A DNA stretch of 64,000 bases from contig NZ_OY762555.1 in the NCBI RefSeq assembly GCF_963666015.1, positions 930,001 through 994,000 on the forward strand. The letters are read 5' to 3'. Within the stretch, counting starts at the first letter, position 1, and each line of letters starts with the position of its first letter. The notes below the pieces were generated by a model. The model saw only the letters and a program-made list of their open reading frames with translations. It searched no databases and was not told the DNA's origin. A program made the translations under genes and the position numbers. This stretch comes from an uncultured Sphaerochaeta sp. (lineage in GTDB: Bacteria; Spirochaetota; Spirochaetia; Sphaerochaetales; Sphaerochaetaceae). Of this stretch, positions 1 through 9,412 are shown piece by piece.

Positions 1-1352
1 GCGAGAACGTAGGACCAAAACACCTGTTGAACATCAAGACCGAAGCTGCCAGGAGGGAAAACATGCTCTGGTTCAAACTGCCTCCAAAGACATATTTCAA
101 GTACGGCTGTCTGCCTGTTGCCCTTGGCGAGTTGAAAGGCAAGAAGCGCGCATTCATTATCACCGACTCATTCCTGTTCACCAGCGGTATGGTGGATAAG
201 ATCACCGACACGCTTGATGCCATGGGTATCGAATGTGAAACATTCCACCAGGTAAAGCCCGATCCAACCTTGGGTACCATTACTGAGGGAATGAAGCTGA
301 TCAATGCTTTCAAACCTGATGTACTCATCGGTCTTGGCGGTGGTTCCCCGATGGATGCCGCGAAGATCATGTGGTTGCTCTACGAGCACCCAGAGGTACA
401 GTTCGATGGGCTCGCATTGCGATTCATGGATATCCAAAAGAGGATCTATGCCTTCCCGAACATGGGAAAGAAAGCTGAGCTCGTCTGTGTACCTACCACC
501 AGTGGTACCGGTAGTGAGGTTACCCCCTTTGCAATCATCACTGATGAGAAAAGTGGGATGAAATACGCAATTGCAGACTATGCACTCACCCCGACCATGG
601 CAATCGTGGATAGCGAGCTAGCCATGGGAATGCCCAAGGGACTGACCGCAAGCTGTGGCGTTGATGTATTGACCCATGCCTTGGAGGCTCTTGCCTCGAG
701 CATGTCCACCGACTATACCAATGGATTGAGCCTCGAAGCGGCCCGTGTCATCTTCAAGTACCTACCAAAGGCGTATCGGGATGGAACGGACAAGAAGGCA
801 CGCGAGAAGGTCCACAATGCCTCAACCATCGCGGGTATGGCATTCAGCAATGCATTCCTGGGAGTCTGCCACTCGATGGCACACAAGCTGGGAGCCCAGT
901 TCCATATTCCCCATGGTATGGCAAATGCGCTGTTGCTGTGTAACGTCATTCGCTACAATGCGACTGACAACCCGACAAAACAGGCTTCCTTCCCGCAGTA
1001 CGAATACCCCTCTGCAGTGAGCAGGTATGCAAGAGCTGCTGACTACATTGCCATGGTGGTGAATGAGCAGGAGAATACTCCCTACATCAAGACTACGGCA
1101 ACAGACAGCCAGGACAAGAAAGTTGAGGCCTTGGTTGCAGGAATCGAGATGCTGAAAAAGGAACTTGATATTCCTTCCTCCATCAAGGAGTGGGGCATCA
1201 AGGAGGAGGATTTCCTTGCCGTGGTTGATGAGCTTGCAGTGAAAGCATTCGATGACCAGTGCACGGGAACCAACCCCCGCTACCCCTTGATCAGCGAGAT
1301 CAAGCAGCTCTACCTGGACTGTTTCTATGGAAACGTGTACCAAGAATCATAA
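1..1352 (+). CDS. adhE: Bifunctional acetaldehyde-CoA/alcohol dehydrogenase, 3' part
   Basis: This is the C-terminal iron-dependent alcohol dehydrogenase half of AdhE, which reduces acetaldehyde to ethanol with NADH during fermentation. The reading frame is open from base 3 with no start codon, and the first codons match the AdhE inter-domain linker (ENVGPKHLLNIKT), so the aldehyde dehydrogenase half lies upstream of the window. The fragment shows the nucleotide-binding GGGSPMDAAK segment (about 334-363), the VPTTSGTGSEVTPF motif, and the metal-ligand region GVDVLTHALEA followed by CHSMAHKLGAQFHIPHG (about 865-915). About 449 residues are present of a family total near 870. A TTG at 27 could look like a start but has no ribosome binding site and lies inside the conserved linker. 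A hairpin terminator follows. The assignment is secure; what is missing is only the upstream part. Confidence 0.95.
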   Translation, partial: ENVGPKHLLNIKTEAARRENMLWFKLPPKTYFKYGCLPVALGELKGKKRAFIITDSFLFTSGMVDKITDTLDAMGIECETFHQVKPDPTLGTITEGMKLINAFKPDVLIGLGGGSPMDAAKIMWLLYEHPEVQFDGLALRFMDIQKRIYAFPNMGKKAELVCVPTTSGTGSEVTPFAIITDEKSGMKYAIADYALTPTMAIVDSELAMGMPKGLTASCGVDVLTHALEALASSMSTDYTNGLSLEAARVIFKYLPKAYRDGTDKKAREKVHNASTIAGMAFSNAFLGVCHSMAHKLGAQFHIPHGMANALLLCNVIRYNATDNPTKQASFPQYEYPSAVSRYARAADYIAMVVNEQENTPYIKTTATDSQDKKVEALVAGIEMLKKELDIPSSIKEWGIKEEDFLAVVDELAVKAFDDQCTGTNPRYPLISEIKQLYLDCFYGNVYQES

Positions 1353-1372
1353 AAGCAAGTGACAATCTCCCA

Positions 1373-1412
1373 GAGAGGACTCCGCTAGACGGGGTCCTCT
1401 CCTTCTTGTTCT
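1373..1412 (+). terminator. Rho-independent terminator after adhE
   Basis: An 8-bp perfect stem (GAGAGGAC at 1373-1380 with GTCCTCTC at 1394-1401) and a 13-nt loop are followed by a T-rich stretch (CTTCTTGTTCTT). It lies about 20 bases after the adhE stop codon. Confidence 0.75.
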
Positions 1413-1519
1413 TCCAGAAGAGAGAAAAAGGAACAGGGGAAATACCTAGGTACACCTGAGTAACATCCTGCCATCCTAGGCTTCTGTACAAGAAATGCCT
1501 CTTGTATTACTATGCTCGC

Positions 1520-2326
1520 ATGTTTGAATGCAAACTCATCTGTACAGATATTGACGGAACCCTGCTTGATCCAAACCACCAGATCAGCGACAGAACAAAG
1601 GAAGCCATCCGCCGAGCCCGGCGAAAGGGCATCATTGTTGCGCTTGTCAGCGGTAGGATCTCAGGAAGCCTTACCCTGATCCAAGAGGAACTGGGGATCA
1701 CCGGTCCACTGGGGTGTTTCAATGGCTCGCTTGTGCTGGATGAGGACGGAAAGGAATTGGAAGCACACCCCATCAGAGGGGAGCAGTGCATGCAGGTTCT
1801 CTCCTACCTTGCACAGACTAAGCTAGAGTATTTTGTTTTTACCAATGAGAGTTGGTACATGAATGAGATGAATGCCTGGTATGATGTTGAGGTAAGAGCT
1901 TCACGCACACAGGGACGTATTGCCTCCCTGTACAATCTTTGTGACATGCTGGATGTGGGGGAGAGACCCTTTAAGCTCTTGGCAATGCATAATGACCATG
2001 AATATATGAGAGAACAAGAAAAAGAACTGAAGGCACGATTTGGCAGCTCCTTGAATATCTTCAGCTCCTCCCCCCGCTATATTGAAATTCTGGCAAGAGG
2101 TGTGGACAAGGGTCATGCAGTTCGCTCTCTCTGTGAATCGTATGGGGTGGGCCCAGGAACCGTCATGGCAGTGGGTGACTACTACAATGACATAGGGATG
2201 TTCCGAGCAGCTGGATATGCAGTTGCTATGGCAAATGCCCCCGATGCGGTAAAAGCGCATGCACACGCATGTACTGCCAGCAATAGCGAAGATGGTCTGG
2301 CCCTGGCCATCGAGTCAGTCCTATGA
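1520..2326 (+). CDS. Cof-type HAD-superfamily phosphatase
   Basis: Predicted cytosolic phosphatase of the Cof/HAD-IIB type (268 aa), a family that dephosphorylates sugar phosphates and other small phosphorylated metabolites; the substrate here is unknown. The N-terminus carries motif I as DIDGTLLD, motif II lies in ALVSGR, and the C-terminus has the lysine in ARGVDKGHAV and motif IV as VGDYYNDIGMF. The ATG at 1520 fits the family N-terminus (MFECKLICTDIDG); a TTG at 1502 would add six residues without support. The stop overlaps the start of the MFS transporter gene by ATGA, so the two are probably translationally coupled. A second Cof-type paralogue lies at 41571-42380 on the other strand. 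Confidence 0.85.
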   Translation: MFECKLICTDIDGTLLDPNHQISDRTKEAIRRARRKGIIVALVSGRISGSLTLIQEELGITGPLGCFNGSLVLDEDGKELEAHPIRGEQCMQVLSYLAQTKLEYFVFTNESWYMNEMNAWYDVEVRASRTQGRIASLYNLCDMLDVGERPFKLLAMHNDHEYMREQEKELKARFGSSLNIFSSSPRYIEILARGVDKGHAVRSLCESYGVGPGTVMAVGDYYNDIGMFRAAGYAVAMANAPDAVKAHAHACTASNSEDGLALAIESVL

Positions 2327-3546
2327 AGCAGATACTCTCCCTCTACAGAGGGTTGCCGCAGCCGATCTATGTTCTCTTCTTTGCAACAGTTGTCAATGCT
2401 GTCGGGATATTCATCTATCCATTCCTGACGCTCTACCTCACCAGACGATTGGGATATACCCCGTTGCAAGCGGGTACCTTCATGACCATCGCCTCCATTC
2501 TTTATGTCCCCGGCTCCTTCATCGGCAGCAAACTTGCCGATACCATCGGGCGTAAGCCAGTGCTTGTAATATTTCAATTACTGATGGATGTATGTTTTAT
2601 TCTTGCAGGCTTCTTTGAGGGAGAGACATTCGTGCCCTACTTCATTCTGCTGGGTTTGTTCTTCGATGGAGCGGTCGACCCTGCCCGGGAAGCTTTGAAG
2701 ACCGATGTTACCAGCATTGAGAATCGTCAGGTCTCATTCAGTCTCATCTACCTCGGACACAATGTCGGCTACTCCATCGGCCCGGTCATCGCTGGTTACC
2801 TGTTCTACAAAGCTCCTGAGTGGTTGTTCTATGGGAATGCTGCAGCCGGCATTCTCTCTGTGTTGCTTGTCATGCTCAAGATACGAGAAAGCAAGCCTTC
2901 CAAGGAACTGATTGAGGAGAGCAAGGGATGGGAGACCACAGAAAAAGGTGAAGAGGGAGGCCTTTTCAAGGCCTTGCTCACCCGTCCAAGACTCCTGCTC
3001 TTTGCACTCTCGATTACCTTTTTCAGCTTTGCGTACAGCCAGACGTTGTTTGCGCTCCCTCTGCTTACCACCAACCTGTTCGGCCAGGCGGGAGCACCTC
3101 TGTATGGCAAGATGATGGCAATCAACGGGATTGTAGTGGTTATATGCAATCCAATTATTGTAAGCTTGCTCAGACGGTTTCACCCTCTGGCCAATTCAAC
3201 CCTCTCTGGTATTTTCTATGCGATCGGATTCGGACTCTTTGCATTTGCGACCACCCCATTCGTTTTCATGGCATTGACAGTGATCTACACGTTGGGGGAG
3301 ATCATATCTGCAACGAATGACAATTTTTACGTGGCCAACAATACTCCGATCAGCCACCGCTCACGGTTCTCTGCAATCCTTCCCATCATCATGGGGACCG
3401 GGCATGCAATAGCCCCCATAACCGGGGGCCTGATCATCGAATCGTACTCCATGAGCCTGCTCTGGATCACCACTGCCCTGGCCGCCCTCATCGGGGCGAC
3501 CGGGGTCTTCCTGATCTACCTGAAGGAAAAACAGGAACGAAAGTAA
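2323..3546 (+). CDS. MFS transporter
   Basis: Predicted 12-helix major facilitator superfamily transporter (407 aa). The first helices (about residues 10-35 and 45-65) are separated by the MFS loop signature GSKLADTIGRKPVL (about residues 66-79), with a longer charged central loop (about residues 185-215) between the two six-helix halves. It starts inside the stop codon of the HAD phosphatase (ATGA), suggesting co-expression and perhaps a common substrate, though nothing in the sequence names the substrate. Drug efflux-like MFS proteins have the same loop motif, so export is possible. The 3' end stops four bases before the convergent ferredoxin gene, with no clear terminator between them. Confidence 0.85.
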   Translation: MKQILSLYRGLPQPIYVLFFATVVNAVGIFIYPFLTLYLTRRLGYTPLQAGTFMTIASILYVPGSFIGSKLADTIGRKPVLVIFQLLMDVCFILAGFFEGETFVPYFILLGLFFDGAVDPAREALKTDVTSIENRQVSFSLIYLGHNVGYSIGPVIAGYLFYKAPEWLFYGNAAAGILSVLLVMLKIRESKPSKELIEESKGWETTEKGEEGGLFKALLTRPRLLLFALSITFFSFAYSQTLFALPLLTTNLFGQAGAPLYGKMMAINGIVVVICNPIIVSLLRRFHPLANSTLSGIFYAIGFGLFAFATTPFVFMALTVIYTLGEIISATNDNFYVANNTPISHRSRFSAILPIIMGTGHAIAPITGGLIIESYSMSLLWITTALAALIGATGVFLIYLKEKQERK

Positions 3547-3550
3547 ATAC

Positions 3551-4036
3551 TTACAGCTTTTCCAAGAGTGCCTTTACTGCATCAGAAGGAAAATCCTTAT
3601 CAGAGGAATGGTCACTGAGTAATTGCTTCAACCAAGAAGTTACTGCCTCACTTTGTGGCAGGATATATCCTGCTTCACGATAACAGTCCTCGGCAAGTAC
3701 ACGATTGCTTGTTGCAATGGCATGCATGAGCTGCTTGAAGACAGGATCATCACTTGCCTCAGCGAGTCCTCTGGCCAGACTCTCCTGGGTTGCCTTGCTC
3801 TTCGCCAGCGAAAACAAGCTCTTCCTCACTTCATCACTCTTTGCCTGCGGAGAGGGATACACAGAGGGCACAAGATAGATTGCATGGCTTGGACAGGCAT
3901 CAACACAGAGTCGGCAACCGTCCAGGCATCGAGCGAAATCAATCTGTCCATTTTCCGTATCGGTTGCACCTGTGGGACAGACAAACAGACAGACACAATC
4001 CTTGGTACAGAGGGAAATATTTCTCGCAGCATGCAT
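3551..4036 (-). CDS. Small 4Fe-4S ferredoxin-domain protein
   Basis: Predicted cytosolic iron-sulfur protein (161 aa). Two cysteine clusters sit in the first 50 residues: C10, C14, C16 and C20-P (CTKDCVCLFVCP), then C37, C41, C44 and C48-P (CLDGCRLCVDACP), so two [4Fe-4S] clusters are likely. The first cluster spacing is unusual compared with the canonical CxxCxxCxxxCP. After residue 55 the sequence is helical, charged and without recognisable domain. The start codon overlaps the stop of the upstream rubredoxin-like gene (TGATG), so the two are coupled and may form an electron-transfer pair. The physiological partner is not visible. Confidence 0.75.
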   Translation of the reverse strand: MHAARNISLCTKDCVCLFVCPTGATDTENGQIDFARCLDGCRLCVDACPSHAIYLVPSVYPSPQAKSDEVRKSLFSLAKSKATQESLARGLAEASDDPVFKQLMHAIATSNRVLAEDCYREAGYILPQSEAVTSWLKQLLSDHSSDKDFPSDAVKALLEKL

Positions 4037-4506
4037 CAGATTGCCTCCTTCTGGATGGGATGGATCTTGAAACTGGGTACTTTACAGATCGGGCATACGG
4101 AAGGAGGAATATCCCCTACATACACAAAACCACAAATCTCGCACACCCACACATTGGTGTTTTCCAAGAGCGCACCACCCTGTTTTTCATAACGCATCAT
4201 AAGCGCTTTCAGCAGTTTTGAAGCCTTCTCTCCCCATACTAGAGCTCGTTTGGCTCCCCTGTCATTGGAATTCTCAGCAGCCTTGCTCGCGTCCCTATAC
4301 CCGTCTGACAAATCCTGGTTCACTGCATCAAGCAGAGCCTTGTGATCAGAGTCAGTCTTGGTGGTTCTTTGCTTCTCATAATAAGAGGCAAGCGTAGCGA
4401 ACAGTGTAGACTCCTCCTCTCTATGCTGTTTGGTGCAAGCCTTCTGCAAATTGGTGCAGAGTACCACAAGTTCTTCGGCCGACAACTGTCTCATATCGTC
4501 CTCCAT
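4036..4506 (-). CDS. Rubredoxin-like domain protein with N-terminal helical region
   Basis: Predicted cytosolic redox or metal-binding protein of 156 aa. Residues 1-110 are mostly helical and resemble the shortened N-terminus of rubrerythrin-like proteins, but I do not see the full set of diiron ExxH ligands. Residues 119-150 form a rubredoxin-like knuckle pair, C122-x2-C125 and C138-x2-C141 (WVCEICGFVYVG then CPICKVP), as found at the end of rubrerythrins. The ATG at 4506 has a good ribosome binding site (AAGGAGG, spacing about 6). It is the first gene of a two-gene unit with the 4Fe-4S protein. A role in anaerobic oxidative-stress defence is plausible from the domain but is inference. Confidence 0.7.
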   Translation of the reverse strand: MEDDMRQLSAEELVVLCTNLQKACTKQHREEESTLFATLASYYEKQRTTKTDSDHKALLDAVNQDLSDGYRDASKAAENSNDRGAKRALVWGEKASKLLKALMMRYEKQGGALLENTNVWVCEICGFVYVGDIPPSVCPICKVPSFKIHPIQKEAI

Positions 4507-4651
4507 GCATATCCTCCTTATTGCTTGTCGCTCTCAGTATAGCATCGTATGCTGGATTTTTGGAAAATCTCTCAGCCTGTCTATAGATACAGATATATCG
4601 AAATAATAGTTTTTCGGGCAACAATCTAGACACGTGTATATCGTTACCATG

Positions 4652-4680
4652 TACTACAAAGAACATATCTTAGTGTAGTA
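4652..4680. promoter_or_regulatory. Inverted repeat, possible operator in the divergent region
   Basis: TACTACA (4652-4658) and TGTAGTA (4674-4680) form a perfect 7-bp inverted repeat with centres 22 bp apart, about two helical turns. It lies between the rubredoxin-like gene and the XRE regulator, which are divergent, so it could be an operator for either promoter. Function is inferred from position only. Confidence 0.35.
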
Positions 4681-4722
4681 AGTTCATTGTCAGATGACGA
4701 TTTTCAAGAATCCAACGTGTTT

Positions 4723-4739
4723 GGAAAGTCATACTTTCC
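4723..4739. promoter_or_regulatory. Perfect palindrome directly before the XRE start codon
   Basis: GGAAAGTCATACTTTCC is a 7-bp perfect inverted repeat with a 3-bp spacer, ending two bases before the ATG at 4742. No Shine-Dalgarno sequence is visible for this ATG, and the palindrome occupies the place where one would be. The size and symmetry suit an autoregulatory operator of a small XRE dimer; a hairpin controlling translation is the alternative. Confidence 0.45.
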
Positions 4740-4741
4740 GT

Positions 4742-5017
4742 ATGAAACACAGAGAAATTGGACAAGCAATCAAAGAACTCAGACAGCAGAAGAACATGAC
4801 ACAGGAAGAGCTCATAGAGAGAGCTGACCTCTCTCGAAGCCAGCTCTATTACATTGAATCGGGGAGACGGACACCCCGCCTTCCCACTATCCATAGTATT
4901 TGTGCCGCGCTCGAACTTTCATTTCTCGAGTTTGTGCACTATCTCTATCGTTACTCCCCTACCTCTTCAACACCGAGCATCTCATCAATGGAGGCACCAG
5001 GGGCAACCATCGGATAA
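4742..5017 (+). CDS. XRE-family HTH transcriptional regulator
   Basis: Small DNA-binding protein (91 aa) made of little more than one Cro/C1-type helix-turn-helix (about residues 5-60): IGQAIKELRQQKNMTQEEL, then the recognition region LSRSQLYYIESGRRTPRLPT. The ATG at 4742 starts the domain cleanly; an in-frame ATG at 4694 would add 16 residues and would place the 4723-4739 palindrome inside the coding region. The last 67 bases overlap the 3' end of ilvB on the other strand, so the C-terminal Ser/Pro-rich tail is probably non-conserved. It borders the branched-chain operon tail-to-tail, so a regulatory link to that operon is possible but not shown. Confidence 0.75.
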   Translation: MKHREIGQAIKELRQQKNMTQEELIERADLSRSQLYYIESGRRTPRLPTIHSICAALELSFLEFVHYLYRYSPTSSTPSISSMEAPGATIG

Positions 5018-6630
5018 ACCTTGTCATCGACAGGTATCTCACAATCAATGAGGACAGCCTGCCCCAGGTCCAGTGCAGCTTGAAGAATCGGCTTCGGATC
5101 ATCAGTCTTGCTGATTCTCATTCCCTTCACCCCATAGGCTTCTGCAAGTTTCAACCAATCGATAGGGGTATCGAGGGTGGTCTCACTGTAACGTCGGTCG
5201 AAGAAGAGCGTCTGCCACTGACGTACCATGCCCAGCGTCTGGTTGTTCATCAAGAGAATGATAACCGGCAGTTGATACCGTGCAATGGTAGCCAGTTCAT
5301 TGCAGTTCATCTTGAAACTGCCATCCCCGGCAACATTGACGACGCGAGCATCAGGATTGGCTACCTGTGCACCGATCGCAGCTCCTGTTCCATAGCCCAT
5401 GGTTCCAAGACCACCACTGGTTAGGAAGTGACCGGGCTGGAGGTGCTTGAGGAACTGTGCAGCCCACATCTGATGCTGTCCAACCTCAGTAACGGCAAAG
5501 AATCCTTCAGGAAGTACGCTCTGGAGCGCTTTCAGGATCTCCTTGGATCGTGCACTCTCGCTGTCCACCCTAATCGGGTAACGCTTCTTATACTCAGAGA
5601 CCTGCTCCATCCACTTCGTATGCGTCATGGGATCCACTATTCGATTGTTCAGCTCATTCAGCACTACTTTCAGGTCCCCGATCAAGTGACAGTAGGTCTT
5701 GATATTCTTGTCAATTTCAGCCGGGTCCACATCGATGTGGATGATCTTGGCATTCTTCGCAAATGCACTGGCTTTGCTAACAACCCGGTCACTGAAGCGA
5801 GCGCCGATTACCACCAGGAGATCACAAGCGGAAACACTCATGTTTGAGACTTTCGTACCATGCATTCCGACCAAACCGGTAAAACGAGGACTGAGGGAGC
5901 TCACAGCTCCAACCCCCATCAGCGAGGTACAGGCAGGGCTGTCGATGTTTTCCAGGAACTGGGAGAGCTCTTCACTCGCCTTAGCCCTGATCACGCCACC
6001 ACCGATATAACACATCGGCCGCTGTGCTTGTTTAATCAGCTGCAAAGCCTGTTCCATACTCTTCTCACTTAGTCGCTCAGTACGAGGCCGCAAGGCCTCA
6101 ATAGGCTGGGGTGAGAAATCAGCGGTATAGACCGTCAAATCCTTCGGAACATCGATCAGGACAGGACCAGGTCTGCCCTCCTGAGCAATCTTGAAGGCGG
6201 TGCGTATCGTCTCAGCCAAGTCAGCTACATCCTTTACGATGAAGTTGTGCTTGGTGATCGGCATGGTAATGCCCGTTATATCCACTTCCTGGAAACTATC
6301 CTTACCCAAAAGGGGAACGGTCACATTCCCGGTGAAGGCAACCATGGGGACGCTATCCATGTAGGCTGTGGCTATACCGGTAACAAGGTTTGTAGCACCT
6401 GGCCCGCTTGTTGCCATACACACCCCGACCTTCCCTGTACTCCTGGCATACCCGTCAGCAGCGTGGCTGGCACCCTGCTCATGGCTTGTCAGGATATGGC
6501 GGATTCTGTTCTGATTCTGATACAGAGCATCATAGAGAGGCAGTACTGCCCCACCAGGAAACCCGAAAACGGTATCCACGCCCTGCTCTATCAGACATTC
6601 TATGATTATTTGTGCTCCAGTCATCTGCAT
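4951..6630 (-). CDS. ilvB: Acetolactate synthase, large (catalytic) subunit
   Basis: Thiamine-diphosphate enzyme (559 aa) joining two pyruvates to acetolactate (Val/Leu route) or pyruvate and 2-oxobutyrate to acetohydroxybutyrate (Ile route). Seen are the N-terminal FGFPGGAVLPLYD and the catalytic Glu region (LTSHEQGASHAADGYAR, about residues 48-63), the central FAD-associated domain, and the C-terminal ThDP/Mg motif GDGSFKMN...N (about residues 430-460). The ATG at 6630 has the ribosome binding site AGAGGAGAA; upstream in-frame codons reach into ilvD and are unlikely to be used. It is the last gene of the operon, while its regulatory subunit ilvN is the first, an unusual separation. The 3' end overlaps the XRE gene by 67 bases and no terminator is visible. 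Confidence 0.95.
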   Translation of the reverse strand: MQMTGAQIIIECLIEQGVDTVFGFPGGAVLPLYDALYQNQNRIRHILTSHEQGASHAADGYARSTGKVGVCMATSGPGATNLVTGIATAYMDSVPMVAFTGNVTVPLLGKDSFQEVDITGITMPITKHNFIVKDVADLAETIRTAFKIAQEGRPGPVLIDVPKDLTVYTADFSPQPIEALRPRTERLSEKSMEQALQLIKQAQRPMCYIGGGVIRAKASEELSQFLENIDSPACTSLMGVGAVSSLSPRFTGLVGMHGTKVSNMSVSACDLLVVIGARFSDRVVSKASAFAKNAKIIHIDVDPAEIDKNIKTYCHLIGDLKVVLNELNNRIVDPMTHTKWMEQVSEYKKRYPIRVDSESARSKEILKALQSVLPEGFFAVTEVGQHQMWAAQFLKHLQPGHFLTSGGLGTMGYGTGAAIGAQVANPDARVVNVAGDGSFKMNCNELATIARYQLPVIILLMNNQTLGMVRQWQTLFFDRRYSETTLDTPIDWLKLAEAYGVKGMRISKTDDPKPILQAALDLGQAVLIDCEIPVDDKVYPMVAPGASIDEMLGVEEVGE

Positions 6631-6652
6631 GGTAGATTCTCCTCTTTGTGTA

Positions 6653-8338
6653 TCATTTCTTGAAGACAGCACCGGTGGCAGCACTGGTTACCTGCTTGGC
6701 ATAGCGTGCCAAATACCCGGTGGTAATAGGCGGCTCCTTACAGACCCATTGCTTCTTCCGTTCAAGCAGTGTCTTCTCATCGACCAACAAACTGAGCTTA
6801 CCTTTTGGTATATCAATGCTGATCGTGTCCCCTTCCTGGACAAGGGAGATTGGACCACCCTCTGCAGCCTCTGGGCTGACATGCCCGATGGAAGCTCCCC
6901 GGGTGGCACCACTGAAGCGGCCATCGGTGATCAAGGCAACATCCTTGTCCAGGTTCATGCCTGCAATGGCACTGGTTGGACTAAGCATCTCACGCATGCC
7001 AGGTCCTCCCTTCGGCCCCTCATAGCGAATAACAACGACGTCCCCTGCCTTGATCTCTCCAGCAAAGATTGCCTTGATGGTATCTTCTTCACTCTCAAAC
7101 ACTCTTGCTGGTCCACTATGCACCAACATTTTCTCATCAACAGCACTCCGCTTTACCACAGCCCCATCTGGAGCAAGATTTCCTCTAAGTACTGCAATTC
7201 CCCCTGTCTTGCTGAATGGGTTGCCGACAGGACGAATAACCTCATGGTTGTAGATGGGTGCTGCGCTATAGAGTTCCCCAATTGTCTTTGCACTTACCGT
7301 TGGTAGGTCTGCATTGAGCAACCCTGCCTCTCCAAGCTCTCTCATCACTGCAAGCACACCACCAGCCTCATAGAGGTCTTCGATGTGGTCAGGACCGGCA
7401 GGAGCAAGATGACAAAGATTGGGAACTTTGGCAGCAATATCATTCGCCATGAATATATCCAGGTCAACACCGGCCTCATGGGCAATGGCCGGAAGATGGA
7501 GCATGGTGTTGGTACTGCATCCCAAGGCCATATCAACAGCCATCGCATTGGCAAACGCTTCCTTGGTCATGATATCCAGGGGACGGATGTTCTTCCTCAG
7601 CAAATCCATGATCTGGTATCCTGCTTCCTTGGCGAGCCTGTCCCGTGCACTGTAGACAGCGGGTACGGTTCCATTGCCGGGCAGTCCCATTCCAATGGCC
7701 TCGGTTAGGCAGTTCATGCTATTTGCGGTGAACATGCCACTGCAAGAACCACAGGTCGGACATGCGTTGTTCTCATAGGAGAGCAACTCTTCCTCACTGA
7801 TCAATCCAGCGGCAAGGCTTCCCACTTTCTCAAACATGACCGAAAGGCTCGTTCCACAGGAGCTTTCGCCGGGAATCTTGCCGGCAAGCATCGGGCCACC
7901 GGAGACAAAAATGGAAGGGATGTTGATCCTGGCGGCCGCCATCAACATTCCAGGGACAATCTTGTCACAGTTGGGGACGAAAACCAGAGCATCAAAGGGA
8001 TGGGCTGTTGCCATGATCTCGATGGAATCAGCGATGACCTCACGGCTTGCCAGAGAGTATTTCATCCCTGTATGGCCCATTGCAATACCATCACATACCC
8101 CAATGACAGGGAACGAGACGGGGTTTCCCCCAGCTTGGCGTACACCGCTCTTCACAGCGTTGACAATTCTATCAAGGTGAATATGTCCTGGGATGATTTC
8201 ATTGGCCCCATTCACGATACCAATGATCGGCATGTGGATTTCTCGATCTGTCCATCCCAGTGCCTTCATCAGTGACCGATGGGGGGACCTATCGGCTCCC
8301 TCAGTCATCTGTGCTGAACGTCTCTTGCTTTCGTCCAT
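6653..8338 (-). CDS. ilvD: Dihydroxy-acid dehydratase
   Basis: Iron-sulfur dehydratase (561 aa, normal family length) converting 2,3-dihydroxy acids to the 2-oxo acid precursors of valine and isoleucine. Expected cluster and active-site signatures are present: [10 protein letters not shown] (about residue 85), [11 protein letters not shown] (about residue 125) and [17 protein letters not shown] (about residues 193-210), plus the C-terminal GRFSGATRG segment. The start has a strong ribosome binding site (AGGGAGGAGG). It lies 15 bases after leuB and 22 bases before ilvB in the operon. The enzyme acts after IlvC in the cytosol. Confidence 0.96.
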   Translation of the reverse strand: MDESKRRSAQMTEGADRSPHRSLMKALGWTDREIHMPIIGIVNGANEIIPGHIHLDRIVNAVKSGVRQAGGNPVSFPVIGVCDGIAMGHTGMKYSLASREVIADSIEIMATAHPFDALVFVPNCDKIVPGMLMAAARINIPSIFVSGGPMLAGKIPGESSCGTSLSVMFEKVGSLAAGLISEEELLSYENNACPTCGSCSGMFTANSMNCLTEAIGMGLPGNGTVPAVYSARDRLAKEAGYQIMDLLRKNIRPLDIMTKEAFANAMAVDMALGCSTNTMLHLPAIAHEAGVDLDIFMANDIAAKVPNLCHLAPAGPDHIEDLYEAGGVLAVMRELGEAGLLNADLPTVSAKTIGELYSAAPIYNHEVIRPVGNPFSKTGGIAVLRGNLAPDGAVVKRSAVDEKMLVHSGPARVFESEEDTIKAIFAGEIKAGDVVVIRYEGPKGGPGMREMLSPTSAIAGMNLDKDVALITDGRFSGATRGASIGHVSPEAAEGGPISLVQEGDTISIDIPKGKLSLLVDEKTLLERKKQWVCKEPPITTGYLARYAKQVTSAATGAVFKK

Positions 8339-8353
8339 AGTATCCTCCTCCCT

Positions 8354-9412
8354 TTACAGGGCCTGGGCTATCAAGTCGCCCATCTCACTCGTACCGACCT
8401 TTTTCATACCGTCGGTGTAAATATCTGCTGTACGGTACCCTGCATCCAACACTGAGCTAACTGCATTCTCGATTGCGTCAGCTTCCCTAGAGAGGGAGAA
8501 GCTGTAGCGCAACATCATGGCAACCGAGAGTATGGTAGCGATTGGGTTGGCCAAGTTCTTACCTGCAATATCTGGTGCACTGCCGTGTATCGGCTCGTAC
8601 ATGCCAAACCCATCCTCAGCCAAGGAGGCGGACGGGAGCATCCCAATGGAACCGGTGATCTGGCTTGCCTCATCACTGAGGATATCCCCAAACATGTTCG
8701 AGGTTACAATCACATCGAACTGACGGGGGTTACGCACCAGCTGCATTGCTGCATTATCGACATACATGTGGCTTACTTCCACATCAGGGTACTCACTTTG
8801 TATTCTTTGTACCACTTCTCTCCAGAGCTGGCTGGAATTGAGGATGTTTGCCTTGTCTACACTGCATAGGCGCTTTGAGCGCTTCTGGGCAATCTCAAAA
8901 CCCTTGCGTACGATTCTCTCAATCTCCACTACTGTATATGCCATGGTATCATAGGCACGGTCTTCACTGCGACCGCGCTCGCCGAAGTAGATACCGCCGG
9001 TGAGTTCACGCACCACCATGATATCCAGTCCTTCACCAATAATTTCGCTCTTCAGTGGGCAGGCATCAGCGAGTTGCTTGTAAAGAATTGCAGGACGTAG
9101 GTTGCAGAACAACCCCATACCGCCACGCAAACCGAGCAGGGCCTTCTCTGGTCTGAGGTGGGAAGGAAGGGTATCCCACTTCGGTCCGCCAACTGCCCCA
9201 AGGAGTACCCCGTCACTCTGCTTGCACCCCTCAAGGGTGGCATCAGGAAGGGGAATCCCTACATTGTCGAGGGCCACACCACCTGCATCATAGCTGCTGG
9301 TAGTGAACTCATGGGAGAATTTCTTGGCAACCGCCCCAAGGACTTTTACACCCTCTCTTACGATATCTGGTCCGATTCCATCGCCGGGAACCAGTGCAAT
9401 ATGCTTCTTCAT
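8354..9412 (-). CDS. leuB: 3-isopropylmalate dehydrogenase
   Basis: NAD-dependent oxidative decarboxylase (352 aa) making 2-oxoisocaproate, the third step of leucine synthesis; it may also oxidise methylmalate in the citramalate route to isoleucine. Visible motifs are GDGIGPDIV at the N-terminus, the substrate loop GGPKWDTLP...[10 protein letters not shown] (about residues 75-95), the GGIYFGERG segment, and the metal and NAD region [17 protein letters not shown] followed by [13 protein letters not shown]. Length and motifs are those of bacterial LeuB. The start overlaps the leuD stop by four bases (ATGA), indicating translational coupling. Confidence 0.96.
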   Translation of the reverse strand: MKKHIALVPGDGIGPDIVREGVKVLGAVAKKFSHEFTTSSYDAGGVALDNVGIPLPDATLEGCKQSDGVLLGAVGGPKWDTLPSHLRPEKALLGLRGGMGLFCNLRPAILYKQLADACPLKSEIIGEGLDIMVVRELTGGIYFGERGRSEDRAYDTMAYTVVEIERIVRKGFEIAQKRSKRLCSVDKANILNSSQLWREVVQRIQSEYPDVEVSHMYVDNAAMQLVRNPRQFDVIVTSNMFGDILSDEASQITGSIGMLPSASLAEDGFGMYEPIHGSAPDIAGKNLANPIATILSVAMMLRYSFSLSREADAIENAVSSVLDAGYRTADIYTDGMKKVGTSEMGDLIAQAL

